NCBI RefSeq assembly: GCF_026341825.1
Contig: NZ_JAPENY010000001.1
Coordinates: 620,001 to 684,000 of the forward strand
Length of the DNA stretch: 64,000 bases
Origin: Streptomyces sp. NBC_00620
GTDB lineage: Bacteria > Actinomycetota > Actinomycetes > Streptomycetales > Streptomycetaceae
Reading direction: 5' to 3'
This document shows, piece by piece, positions 26,567-35,380 of this stretch (positions are counted from its first letter, which is position 1; the number at the start of each line of letters is the position of its first letter). Under the pieces are notes generated by a model that did not search any database, was not told the origin of the DNA, and was given only the letters and a program-made list of their open reading frames with translations. The translations under genes and the position numbers were made by a program.

Positions 26567-27625
26567 TTACGAGTTGCCCTTGAAGCTGGTCGCGTCACCG
26601 CAGTTGGTGGCCGCGTTGCCGTCCGCGGCGAGGTCGCCGAAGCCGTAGTTCTTGATGACGTCGATGCTCGCGGCCGAGCAGACGTCCGAGCCGGAGCCGA
26701 CGAAGGCCTCCGCGATCGCCGCGTCGGTGAGCCGGCCGGTCGAGACGACGTTGTAGACCTCACGGGCCGCCGGGAAGGTGGCGTTGAGGGCGGTGGCGGT
26801 GCCCGTGCCGGTGGTCGGGGCCACGCCGTTGATGCTGCGCACCCACGCCAGACCGCGACGGTTCGGGACGTCCGGGAGGCTCTTGCCCTGAGCGATCCAC
26901 TGCGCGATCGAGTACGGCATGATCTGGTCGTTGGCGGTCAGCGCGGTGCCGTCGTGCTCCTGGGGAGCAGTCGTGAGGCCCTCGTTGACGCACGTGCCGG
27001 GCACGATCGGCGTGCCGGGCACGTCGCTCAGGTACTGCAGCCAGAACGACCGGGTGCCCGAGCCGGCCTGCGGCAGCAGCGGCTTGATGCCCGCCGGCCG
27101 GTCGGCCGCACAGGTGTAGAGCTTGATCAGGTCGGCCCGCGTCAGGTTCGTCGGCACCGTGCTGCCCAGGCGGGAGGCGTAGGTGACGGCGTCCTTGGCG
27201 AACGGGATGAAGGTGAGCTTCGTACCGGCGGTCGCCACGCCGCGCGAGGAACGGGCGAAGTCGACACAGTCGGGCGAAGCCGGGTTGTCGATCTCGGCGA
27301 TCAGCTTGTTGATGCCGTTCGAGGAGCCGTTCACGGTCGAGCGGGCGAAGGTGCAGCCCGTCTTGGTGGTGATGTTGTCGGCGGTGCCGGACGGCGGGAT
27401 GGCGTCCCACGACGCGAGAATCTTGGCGCCGCTGGAGTTCACGACGGTGGTGCCGTTGGCGAGGCCGTTCAAGACGTACTGCGTGGTGTCCGAGCCGACA
27501 CCCGCCAGGATGCGCGTGTCGGTGGCCGGGTTCGGGTCGGCGGAAGCGGGGACGGCCAGGATTCCGAGGCCGAGAGCCGCGGTACCGAGAACAGCACCGG
27601 CCTTGACGCGAGACTTGACGTTCAC
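26567..27625 (-). CDS. Secreted PstS-like substrate-binding protein
   Basis: A 352-residue exported protein. The signal peptide KAGAVLGTAALGLGILAVPASA is followed by DPNPATDTRILAGVGSDTTQYVLNG, the first phosphate-loop region of PstS-like proteins. FARSSRGV and PLLPQAGSGTRSFWLQYL match the second and third loops (compare RSDGSGT in true PstS). Four to six cysteines suggest disulfides. There is no lipobox, membrane anchor or sorting signal, so it should be free in the wall or medium. The GTG at 27625 has GGAG seven bases upstream; the longer frame to 27757 has no such site. It is one of three different binding proteins in this operon. Confidence 0.82.
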   Translation of the reverse strand: MNVKSRVKAGAVLGTAALGLGILAVPASADPNPATDTRILAGVGSDTTQYVLNGLANGTTVVNSSGAKILASWDAIPPSGTADNITTKTGCTFARSTVNGSSNGINKLIAEIDNPASPDCVDFARSSRGVATAGTKLTFIPFAKDAVTYASRLGSTVPTNLTRADLIKLYTCAADRPAGIKPLLPQAGSGTRSFWLQYLSDVPGTPIVPGTCVNEGLTTAPQEHDGTALTANDQIMPYSIAQWIAQGKSLPDVPNRRGLAWVRSINGVAPTTGTGTATALNATFPAAREVYNVVSTGRLTDAAIAEAFVGSGSDVCSAASIDVIKNYGFGDLAADGNAATNCGDATSFKGNS

Positions 27626-27794
27626 TTCTGAACTCCTCGTTTTCGGAACTTCGAAGACTGGACGTTCAAGATGAATCCGGATTTTCGTGCTGCCGACCCG
27701 TCGATCGGCCACCGCATACAATTCCAGGATTCCGAGCGATGGCCAACCAATTCCCAACGAGGGAAAGGTTACGAGAAGGCTTCCTAGGTGTCTC

Positions 27795-30266
27795 CTAGGG
27801 AGTCCGACGCTGGGAGAAACGAAGCATTATCGGACCTGCAAGGCCTGCCGCTCCACCCAGGAAGAGGACGACGAGAAGTACCCAGCGGATGATTCCGAGT
27901 ACTTCCCCCGGGGTAAATCCGGTCTTGGCATCGGCAACATTCTGCTGGGCTCCGGATGCGGAAGCGGAGCCATTACCGGCGGAGGATTCCGACGCCGACA
28001 CATTGGTATTGTCACCGCCGCTTTCACCGCCCGAGGACACACCTCCCGCGTCCGTACCCGAGGAGGTTCCGGCGGTGTCGCCCCCGGATGCGGGTCCGCC
28101 GGAGTCCACTCCCCCGGGATCGTCCGGATCCGGGTCGTCGCCGTCGTCCGGGACCGCTCCGCGCTCCAGGTCGTCGGCGGCGGTCTCGGCCTGCTCGCGC
28201 AGGTCGGCAGGGAGCGGCGCATAGCCGTAGGGCAGCTCGCCCGCCGAAAGGCCCGGCGTCTGGCCAGGTCCCGCGGCGAACCTGATGAAGTCCGCGTACG
28301 CCTTGCGGTCCGTCGCGCCCTGGTTCACCGAGGCCGCAGCGTAGGTCACCGCGGTCAGCGGGTAGGCCTGGCCCTTGGCTCGCGCCGGGTCGGGCTTGAG
28401 CACACCGGCGTTGTCCGGCGACGGCTGCATGGCGGCGACGCCCTTCAGCAGCGTGTCGGTGGTGGGTTTGACGAACTGGCCGGCCGCGTTGCGCAGCGCC
28501 GCGGTGCTGAGTCCGTAGCGCTCCGCCGACACGGCGTCGACGACGGCCATGACCGTGCGCTTGCCGGGCAGATTCTTCAACTCGGTCCTGTTGACGGATG
28601 TCGGGTCGTACAAGACCTTGTTGTTGTTGTTGCCACGGCGGGTTCGCAGGGCCCCGTCGTGCAGGTCGTCCGTGAACGGATCGAGAGCCGTTATCCCGTA
28701 GGTGGGGAGGTCCTCGATTCCAGTGGCTTCCTCGGCACCGACGCCGAGCACTGTGGTCGGGTCGTTCTTCGGAAAGTCGGACAATGAGGTGTCCTCATCC
28801 AGACCCAGCCCTTGGAAATAGGAGTTCATCCGCATTCCCCACGGATCCGGCTTTCCGGAGAGGAAATCCCTGGCTTCACTGTCCGACTGGAGCCAGTTCC
28901 ACAACAGCCGCGTGGTGTCGGAGTTGCCCGTCGGAACCATGAGGCTCAACTGCGCCGAAGGCTGCCCGTCGTTCGCGAATTCGGCGAACTCCGGATTCAA
29001 TTCTTTGAATTCCGGGTCGTCGAAATAGGACTGCGGGTTCCCTTTCACATGCTCCGGCGTGGGGCTGCCATTGTTCCAGGGCACGGTCCGCACATAGGAA
29101 TGGGTGAGTATCTTGGCCACGAGCCGCGGGGTCAGTTTCAGTTCCGGCATCGCACCGCGAACCGGGCTCTCGATGAAGAATCCGATGGCCAGCCCGGACA
29201 CCGCCACCGGCGCGTGCACAACGTCCGGTTGACCCGCCACTTGAGTCACCGGGTCGACGGTGACGCCCAGCAGTGGCGCATCGGTGGTCGTGCCCGATAC
29301 GCCGATCCTGGCCGACTCCTCGCCTGCCGGGTCGTAGGAGAACGCGGTGTCCGTGGAGGAGCAGAGTTTCGGCTGCCACGAGGAGACCGCGTCCGCCGCC
29401 AGTTCGGAGCCGGTCACGGGCCGCTCCGCCCGGCCCTCCGGGCAGAAGTTGTCGACCGGCAGGAAATCCAGGCGGAAGGCCATGCGTTGGGACCAGTCCG
29501 TCGCGGAGAGGGGCGAGGTGGTGAGCGTCGAACTGACGTTGTCCGGGTCGACTTCGTCGCCGGTCGGCTTGTGGGTGCCGCGCGGCACGACGACCAGCCA
29601 GCAGGGGCGCGGAGTGGGGGTGTTACCGGCGGGAGCCGTGTTCACACCGCAGCCGAGGTAGTCCGCCTGGATCCCGTCCTGCACCTCGAATTCCACTTCG
29701 CCGGTCCCGTTGGCGAAAGTGCGGTTGAAATTCTGCTCGTTGGTGTCCAGCGGCCCGAAATAGGTGTTGTCGAAAGCCTCGGCGGTCGGGGCTTCTCCAT
29801 TGGCGGGGCGGAAGGGGACGAAGTCGCTCCGCGTCTCCGCGGGATCGGCGCTCGAACTGACCGCTCGGCTATAGGTACTTGAGCCCGGAAGCACACCGCC
29901 GGCCCCGAACACGCACTGCTCACGGTCGGGTCCGTGCGGGTCGTCCCCCCAGCACTGCATGATCTGCAGGTAGTTGCCTCGCGCGCTGCCGGGCGTCGTC
30001 GGCGCCCCGCCCTCCCAGCTGACCCGTACACCCTGCCCACGCAGATCCTTGGTCTGATCGACCGTCACCCTCAGATCCGAGAAGTCGTCGTACTTCCCCT
30101 TCTTCCCCGTCTGCGTCACCGCGGAGTCCTCCGCGCCGCCGTCCGCCGCTGCCGCGGAGGATGTGGGCGGCAGCGGCAACAGGGCCACGAGGACGGCGGC
30201 CACCAGCGAGCCCACGGCGACGAAGACGCGCGGCCGGGGCCGGGGCCGGTTCAGTGTGGTCGTCAT
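27795..30266 (-). CDS. Large membrane-anchored PstS-like protein
   Basis: An 823-residue protein with a signal segment (VFVAVGSLVAAVLVALLPLPPTSSA), a long outer part and a C-terminal anchor (LGIIRWVLLVVLFLGGAAGLAGPIM) before a short basic tail. Residues about 40-330 form a beta-rich domain with paired cysteines (IMQCWGDDPHGPDREQC) that I do not recognise. Residues about 345-700 look like a divergent PstS fold (APVAVSGLAIGFFIE, KLTPRLVAKILTHSY, MVPTGNSDTTRLLWNWL), followed by a Gly/Ser/Asp-rich linker. The ATG overlaps the stop of the preceding gene as ATGA, so translation is coupled. Base composition is noticeably less GC-rich than neighbouring genes in places. Confidence 0.78.
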   Translation of the reverse strand: MTTTLNRPRPRPRVFVAVGSLVAAVLVALLPLPPTSSAAAADGGAEDSAVTQTGKKGKYDDFSDLRVTVDQTKDLRGQGVRVSWEGGAPTTPGSARGNYLQIMQCWGDDPHGPDREQCVFGAGGVLPGSSTYSRAVSSSADPAETRSDFVPFRPANGEAPTAEAFDNTYFGPLDTNEQNFNRTFANGTGEVEFEVQDGIQADYLGCGVNTAPAGNTPTPRPCWLVVVPRGTHKPTGDEVDPDNVSSTLTTSPLSATDWSQRMAFRLDFLPVDNFCPEGRAERPVTGSELAADAVSSWQPKLCSSTDTAFSYDPAGEESARIGVSGTTTDAPLLGVTVDPVTQVAGQPDVVHAPVAVSGLAIGFFIESPVRGAMPELKLTPRLVAKILTHSYVRTVPWNNGSPTPEHVKGNPQSYFDDPEFKELNPEFAEFANDGQPSAQLSLMVPTGNSDTTRLLWNWLQSDSEARDFLSGKPDPWGMRMNSYFQGLGLDEDTSLSDFPKNDPTTVLGVGAEEATGIEDLPTYGITALDPFTDDLHDGALRTRRGNNNNKVLYDPTSVNRTELKNLPGKRTVMAVVDAVSAERYGLSTAALRNAAGQFVKPTTDTLLKGVAAMQPSPDNAGVLKPDPARAKGQAYPLTAVTYAAASVNQGATDRKAYADFIRFAAGPGQTPGLSAGELPYGYAPLPADLREQAETAADDLERGAVPDDGDDPDPDDPGGVDSGGPASGGDTAGTSSGTDAGGVSSGGESGGDNTNVSASESSAGNGSASASGAQQNVADAKTGFTPGEVLGIIRWVLLVVLFLGGAAGLAGPIMLRFSQRRTP

Positions 30267-31984
30267 GCCGCACCGCCCTTGCGGCGCGACCGGTTGGCCA
30301 TCATGCGCGCGACGAACGGCGGTCCGACGACGACGCCGATGAGCAGCGCGGCCGACAGCGCCATCAGCGCCGTACGCAGACCAAGGGCGTCACCCGAGCC
30401 CAGGGCGACCGGGTTGGCGACGATGGAGGTGTCACCGGCGGCCTGGTCGGTGCCGAGCACCTCGCCGGTGTCGGGGTCGACGACGGTGCCGCCGGACGTC
30501 CCGCCCGCGCCGCCGGTGCTGCCCGCCGTACCACCGGCGGTGCCGCCGGCCGTTCCCGTCGAGCCCGTCCCGCCCGTCGTACCGGTACCGCCCGTCGAAC
30601 CCGTGCCGCCGGACGAACTGGAGCCGCCCGAGCTACTGCCGCCGCTGCTCCCCCCGTTGATCGTCGTGGGGGTCTTGTTGCCGCCGGTGCCGGTCGCGCA
30701 CTGGTCGGACCCCTTCTTGTCGCACGCCTGCGGGTACGGGGCTTTCGTGGCCAGCAGGTTCTTCCCGTCGGAGGAGAACGTCGGGTTGTTGCAGTTCTTG
30801 ATGTTGATGTCCTCCGCCACGGCGCCGGGGATCTTGCGCACCTGCTCCATGGCCGCTTCCACGAGGTTGACCGGCAGTGGTGAATAGCCGAGCCGGTCCG
30901 CCTGTTGCTGGCCCTCGCAGAGGAAGTAGTTGTTGAAGGCGCTCAGCGTCTTGCCCTTGGCCTTGGTGAAGCCCATCTCCTCCTTGGTCGGGATGATCAT
31001 GTAGCTGTAGCTGGAGAGGGGATAGGTGCGCCGGTCGCTGTACGTGTAGACGCCGTCCAGCTTCTGGGTCAGGTAGTTCGCGGAGCGCGGGTCGTTGTTG
31101 ATCTGGGCCTTGGTGAGGGCGACGGCCACGCTGGAGGCGGTCGGCTCGACGTAGTAGCCGGACTTGTTGAGGACCTTGGCCACCGGGAAGCCCGCGTTCT
31201 TGGCGTACGAGTACTCGACGTAGGTGATGGCGCCTTCGGCCTGCGACTGCTTGGTGTAGCCCGCGACGCCGAGTGAGCTGGACTGGGCGACGAAGCCGGA
31301 GCCGGGGATCACCGGGAAGTACGAGGTCAGACCGCAGGGCGTGGGCTTGCCCGCCCGGCGGCAGTAGTCGTTCCAGAGGGAGTCGTACTGCTTGGACATC
31401 CACAGGGTGAACTGGGCGGTGGTGCCTGAGCCGTCCGAGCGGACGACCGGGACGATACGACGGGCCGGAAGCGTCAGCTTGGGGTTGTCCGCCTTGATCT
31501 CCGCCGCGTTCCACTGCGTGATCTTGCCCGTGAAGATCTTGGTGAGGACGTCACCCGACAGCCGGAGGTTGGTGACCTGCTTGCCGCCGATCTTCAGGTT
31601 GTACATGAACGACGTACCACCGGCGACGATCGGCATGTAGGCGTACTTGCGGGTGGGCGGCGGATCCTGCTGCCCGAGGTCGGTGAGGCCGTAGGGGATC
31701 TCGGAGACGCCGAAGTCGGAGGTGCCGTTCTTGAACTGCTGCCGGCCGACGGACGATCCGACCGCCGAGTAGTTCACGGTCATGCCCTGCTGGCGGACGT
31801 TGCGGCGCCACTGCTCGATGGCGTTGGCGCTCCAGGTCGAGCCGGATCCGCTGATCTTCGTGTAGGTGGCCGCGAAAGCGTCCGGTGGATGGATGGCCAG
31901 CAGCGCGCAGACCACGGCGACGAACAGCGCCAGCGCCTGGTACACGCGCGTAGCGCGCGGACGACGGACAGGTGCGGGTATCAC
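30263..31984 (-). CDS. Membrane-anchored PstS phosphate-binding protein
   Basis: A 573-residue protein with a signal segment (ALALFVAVVCALLAIHPPDAFA), then a PstS fold (about 40-400): first phosphate loop KISGSGSTWSANAIEQW, FGVSEIPYG, and the diagnostic RSDGSGTTAQFTLWMS, with PYPLSSYSYMI-like strand near 320 (YPLSSYSYMIIP). A Gly/Ser/Thr repeat of about 90 residues follows, then one helix (LRTALMALSAALLIGVVVG) and a basic tail (RSRRKGG). It is held by this helix instead of the lipobox of ordinary PstS. The GTG start overlaps the pstA stop as GTGA, so the two are translationally coupled. Confidence 0.9.
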   Translation of the reverse strand: MIPAPVRRPRATRVYQALALFVAVVCALLAIHPPDAFAATYTKISGSGSTWSANAIEQWRRNVRQQGMTVNYSAVGSSVGRQQFKNGTSDFGVSEIPYGLTDLGQQDPPPTRKYAYMPIVAGGTSFMYNLKIGGKQVTNLRLSGDVLTKIFTGKITQWNAAEIKADNPKLTLPARRIVPVVRSDGSGTTAQFTLWMSKQYDSLWNDYCRRAGKPTPCGLTSYFPVIPGSGFVAQSSSLGVAGYTKQSQAEGAITYVEYSYAKNAGFPVAKVLNKSGYYVEPTASSVAVALTKAQINNDPRSANYLTQKLDGVYTYSDRRTYPLSSYSYMIIPTKEEMGFTKAKGKTLSAFNNYFLCEGQQQADRLGYSPLPVNLVEAAMEQVRKIPGAVAEDINIKNCNNPTFSSDGKNLLATKAPYPQACDKKGSDQCATGTGGNKTPTTINGGSSGGSSSGGSSSSGGTGSTGGTGTTGGTGSTGTAGGTAGGTAGSTGGAGGTSGGTVVDPDTGEVLGTDQAAGDTSIVANPVALGSGDALGLRTALMALSAALLIGVVVGPPFVARMMANRSRRKGGAA

Positions 31985-33285
31985 GGGGTGCTCCTCGTCG
32001 ATGCGGAACCGGCTGAACTGGCGGGGCTGGGTGACGGCCGGGCGGTGGCGGTGCGCGCCGTGAAGCGCCGCGCGTCACGGCGGGACGCCTTGACCCGGCG
32101 GTGTTCCTGACGCCGGGTCAGCTGTCCCGGTCCGCGGCCGCCGATGACACGGGCGACGACGAACAGGACGAGCACCAGCACCAGAAGCACCGCGGCGGTG
32201 CCGAAGCCGCGGGCGATGTAGGTGGGCTCGGGCGACTTGACGAGTTCGAAGGCCGCCAGCGGCAGCGAAACCATCGGCCCCTCAAGGGGGTTGGTGTTGA
32301 GCTCCGCTGTGAAACCGGCGGTCAGCAGGACCGGCGAGGTCTCGCCCACACCTCGGGCCGTGCCCAGGATGACCGCGGTGGTCAGCCCGGACCGGGAGGT
32401 GGGGAGCACCACGTGCCACACCGTCCGCCACCGCGAGGTGCCGAGCGCGTACGACGCCTCGCGCAGGGTGCCGGGGACCAGCCGGATCACCACGTCCGCC
32501 GCGCGGATGATGATCGGCAGCATCATCACGGAGATGGCGAGCGCGGCGGCGAGGCCGGAGCTGTCGAAGCCAAGGGCCAGGATGAAGGTGGCGTAGATGA
32601 AGAGGCCGGCGACGATGGACGGCAACGCTGTCATCGCTTCGACGATGGTGCGGACGAACCGGCTGAAGGCGCCCGGGACTTCGTTGAGGAAGACCGCGCA
32701 CACCAGGCCGGACGGTATGCAGATCGCCAGGGCGATGCCGATCTGCCACAGCGTGCCGACGATCGCGTGCAGGATGCCGCCGACGCCGAGGGGTTCGAGC
32801 GGACCCGCGTCGGCCATCGACTCGGTGTAGAAGTTCAGGTGCGGCAGCGCCTCGCGGCCCTCGTAGAGGGTGTAGACGACCACGAAGGCGAGTACGGCCA
32901 GCATCACCAGGCCGAGGCTCTGGATGATGGCGGCGGCCACCCGGTCGCGTACCGCGGGACCGTCCTCGTCGAAGGAGACGAGCAGTGCGTACAGGCCGAG
33001 GAAGAGCGCGTAGGCGATGACGACGAAGCCCAGCGCGCCGTTGAAGGGCAGCATCCGGTCGAACATCAGCCAGGTGATGGCGAGGGACGCGGCGCCGGCG
33101 CCCAGCAGGGCGTACACGTCGGTGGCGCGCAGGGTGGCCAGGTTGCGGCGGGACTCTCCGAGCGTGGCGCTGCCGCCGGTCCCGCGTCCGGGCAGGCTGG
33201 TGCCGGGCACGGGCGGGACCGCGGGGGCCGGCTGTTCCTGCGGTTCCTGGTCGCCGGGCGGGCTCTGGGCGGTGGTGACGGTCAT
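31981..33285 (-). CDS. pstA: Phosphate ABC transporter permease PstA (Pst-like operon)
   Basis: A 434-residue inner-membrane permease, longer than the usual 280-300. It has a Pro-rich cytoplasmic head of about 45 residues, two extra helices (about 60-100), then the PstA core with six helices. The cytoplasmic EAA loop that contacts PstB reads LREASYALGTSRWRTVWHVVLPTSRSGL. The C-terminal 45 residues form an Arg-rich cytoplasmic tail. It follows pstC by 14 bases. Partner of the PstC protein and the PstB encoded eight kilobases downstream. Confidence 0.92.
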   Translation of the reverse strand: MTVTTAQSPPGDQEPQEQPAPAVPPVPGTSLPGRGTGGSATLGESRRNLATLRATDVYALLGAGAASLAITWLMFDRMLPFNGALGFVVIAYALFLGLYALLVSFDEDGPAVRDRVAAAIIQSLGLVMLAVLAFVVVYTLYEGREALPHLNFYTESMADAGPLEPLGVGGILHAIVGTLWQIGIALAICIPSGLVCAVFLNEVPGAFSRFVRTIVEAMTALPSIVAGLFIYATFILALGFDSSGLAAALAISVMMLPIIIRAADVVIRLVPGTLREASYALGTSRWRTVWHVVLPTSRSGLTTAVILGTARGVGETSPVLLTAGFTAELNTNPLEGPMVSLPLAAFELVKSPEPTYIARGFGTAAVLLVLVLVLFVVARVIGGRGPGQLTRRQEHRRVKASRRDARRFTARTATARPSPSPASSAGSASTRSTP

Positions 33286-33299
33286 CGGGCTCGGTCTCC

Positions 33300-34316
33300 T
33301 CAGGAGTCGCTCGTCGCACCGGAACGGCTGCGGGCGACGATCGACGATGCGGCGAAGTTGACGACGAGGGTCATCAGGAAGAGCGCGAGACCGGCGGCCA
33401 TCAGCGCCGACATGCCGAGGTCGCTCGCCTCGCCGTAGCGCAGGGCGATCAGCGAGGAGACCGAGCTCGTGCCGTTCTGCAGGATGTGCGGCTGGATCAC
33501 GAAGATCGGCGAGATGATCAGGTAGACGGCGATGGTCTCGCCGAGCGCCCGGCCCAGGCCCAGCATGGTGCCGCCGATCATGCCGCCCTTGCCGAAGGGC
33601 AGGACGACGCTGCGGATCATGCCCCAGCGGTTCGCGCCGAGCGCGAACGCCCCTTCCCGCTCACCGACGGGAGCCTGCGAGAACACCTCCCGCATCACCG
33701 AGCAGATGATCGGCGCGACCATCAGGGACACGACCATGCCCGCGATGAAGGTGGAGGAGGTGTAGACCGTCGCGGTGGCGAGCGGGTCGTCCGGATCGGC
33801 ACCGTCGACCTTGAAGAGCGGGATCCACCCGAGGTACGTGGAGATCCAGCGCGACACGGTGACCACGTGTCCCTGGAAGAAGAACAGCCCCCACAGGCCG
33901 TAGACCACCGACGGCACGGCGGCCATCAGGTCGACGACGCTGATGAGTGTCTGACGCATCCGCGGCGGCGCGTACTCGGAGATGTAGAGCGCGGTGCCGA
34001 GGGCCAGCGGCACCGCGAACACGATGGCGACCAGGGCGATCAGGATCGTGCCGACGAGCACCGCAGCGATGCCGAAGTTGTGGGCCTCGGGCTCCCACGC
34101 CTCGGTGGTGACGAAGTCCCACTTCGCATCCGACAGCGCCTGCCAGGCCCGGTACGTCAGAAAGCCCCCGACGAGCAGCATGATCGCGAGCACCAGGCCG
34201 CCGCCGCCGCGCAGGATTCCCCTGAACACGCGGTCGGGCACGCCCTGATCGGCGTACAGGCGTCTGGGAGGGTCGTCCCCGGGCGCCACAGGTCTCTCAT
34301 ATGTTCGCGTCGTCAC
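33300..34316 (-). CDS. pstC: Phosphate ABC transporter permease PstC (Pst-like operon)
   Basis: First gene of the operon; 338-residue permease with six predicted helices. The EAA loop reads EREGAFALGANRWGMIRSVVLPFGKGGMIGGT. Also visible are DLMAAVPSVVYGLWGLFF and the large outer loop between helices typical of PstC. GTG 34316 (VTTRTYERP) is chosen: AGGAG lies 11 bases before it and the upstream frame is non-conserved. In the 150 bases upstream, GTTCAC occurs three times on the coding strand (34357-34362, 34363-34368, 34403-34408), faintly like PhoP half-sites but without the 11-base period. Confidence 0.92.
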   Translation of the reverse strand: MTTRTYERPVAPGDDPPRRLYADQGVPDRVFRGILRGGGGLVLAIMLLVGGFLTYRAWQALSDAKWDFVTTEAWEPEAHNFGIAAVLVGTILIALVAIVFAVPLALGTALYISEYAPPRMRQTLISVVDLMAAVPSVVYGLWGLFFFQGHVVTVSRWISTYLGWIPLFKVDGADPDDPLATATVYTSSTFIAGMVVSLMVAPIICSVMREVFSQAPVGEREGAFALGANRWGMIRSVVLPFGKGGMIGGTMLGLGRALGETIAVYLIISPIFVIQPHILQNGTSSVSSLIALRYGEASDLGMSALMAAGLALFLMTLVVNFAASSIVARSRSGATSDS

Positions 34317-34465
34317 ATGAGTCGACGCTCCTGACGCGTGATGGACGCCCGCGCACGTGAACGTGAACGAGACAACCCCGAGAGGCAACTTCCGGGATTG
34401 ACGTGAACGCGGCGACAAGAGAGCGCCAATGCGGCAAGAGAGCAGCAGGCGACAGGGGAACGCCA

Positions 34466-34504
34466 AGGGGCCGGGGCCCACCGGTGCGGTGGGCCCCGGC
34501 CCCT
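34466..34504 (-). terminator. Hairpin terminator between DUF1508 gene and pstC
   Basis: Perfect 18-bp arms AGGGGCCGGGGCCCACCG (34466-34483) and its complement (34487-34504) with a 3-base loop. It lies just past the stop of the DUF1508 gene and isolates the Pst-like operon from upstream transcription. Confidence 0.85.
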
Positions 34505-34546
34505 GGCCTGCGGCGCCGAGCCTTCAATGCGACGTACTCAGTCCAC

Positions 34547-34933
34547 TCAGTCCAGGTCGTCCCACGGGATCAGTCCCCCCGACCCGAGTTCAGACAGGAG
34601 TGCCCGGAACCTGTCATAGGCGGCCTGGCACGTCGAGTGCCGTTCATAGGCACGCGAGGACACGGCCACGGCGCCGCCGCTGCGATCGCGGAGCCGCCAG
34701 ACCCAGCCATTGCCTTCGGACGTGTGATGCACACCGCCCGGTAATTCCCCGACATCGGCACACAGCTGCTCGAACGCGGTACGGCACTCGCCGTAGCTCC
34801 TGTACGTCATCGCCGCCACGGCGATCACCCGCCCGTTCGTGGCGGTGAGTCGCCACAGGTAACTGCCGTCCGCGCCTATGTCTATCTGGCAGCGCGTGCC
34901 GGGTACGGCCGCGCCCCCCTGTCTTGCTGCCAT
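34547..34933 (-). CDS. DUF1508/YegP-like protein with two repeats
   Basis: A 128-residue small protein of unknown function. Two related units are visible: DGSYLWRLTATNGRVIAVAAMTYRSYGEC and GWVWRLRDRSGGAVAVSSRAYERHSTC, each with W-R-L ... NG/SG-R-V-A ... Y, the pattern of tandem DUF1508 (YegP) modules. No signal peptide or helix is evident. ATG 34933 is preferred because AGGGG lies 9 bases before it; a GTG at 35008 would add 25 residues. The gene is monocistronic, bounded by a terminator. Confidence 0.65.
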   Translation of the reverse strand: MAARQGGAAVPGTRCQIDIGADGSYLWRLTATNGRVIAVAAMTYRSYGECRTAFEQLCADVGELPGGVHHTSEGNGWVWRLRDRSGGAVAVSSRAYERHSTCQAAYDRFRALLSELGSGGLIPWDDLD

Positions 34934-35008
34934 CCATCCCCACCCCTGTGTTCCCGCCTTCAGGAAGGCCGCATGAGCCGAAGATGGTTCATCGTTCACG
35001 CGGCACAC

Positions 35009-35380
35009 GCAGAGTAGTGAGGCGGGAGTGAAACACGATCGCCATCTTTAAGCGCCCTCGACATGCTTCATGTGAAAGTTGCCCCTCGTTCACGCAATCG
35101 GCGAATGGACAACCTGGGGACTGTGCGGGGCCCCGCTGACCGCGGTACGCGTAGGTGGTCGCCAGGTCCGCTGAAATTCGAGTCGAATTTCCCCTTCGGT
35201 TTTCCATGGAATCGACGCAGCAGATATTCACCCGAAGCTCCTTTTCCGGGAAATCGGCGACCCCGATCACTTTCGCGCGAAAAACGTTCCTAAATCTCCA
35301 CAGGATGAGTACGCTGCACACCAATTCGGGCCTGCCGGCAGGGAATTGGCAGGTCGTGGCATTCAACTTGGGGAATTCGA
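35009..35380. other. 372-base divergent control region, comparatively AT-rich
   Basis: No gene is apparent between the DUF1508 gene and the secreted protein gene at 35381. The stretch 35160-35300 is clearly less GC-rich than its surroundings. It holds the perfect 19-bp palindrome described separately and several short A/T runs (GAAAAACG at 35277-35284). Promoters for both genes must lie here. Confidence 0.5.
35173..35191. promoter_or_regulatory. 19-bp perfect palindrome GAAATTCGA-G-TCGAATTTC
   Basis: Nine-base arms around one central base, AT-rich in a GC-rich genome, about 190 bases upstream of the secreted protein gene. A dimeric regulator site is likely, but nothing identifies the protein. 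Confidence 0.45.

Noticed and set aside
31942..31953. 10/12 match to the nucleoside palindrome (ACACGCGCGTAG)
   Set aside because: Inside the signal-peptide coding region of the PstS gene; expected by chance in CG-rich sequence.
34357..34408. Three GTTCAC copies upstream of pstC as a PhoP (PHO) box
   Set aside because: The spacing (6 and 40 bases) does not fit the 11-base direct-repeat period and the remaining positions do not match the consensus.
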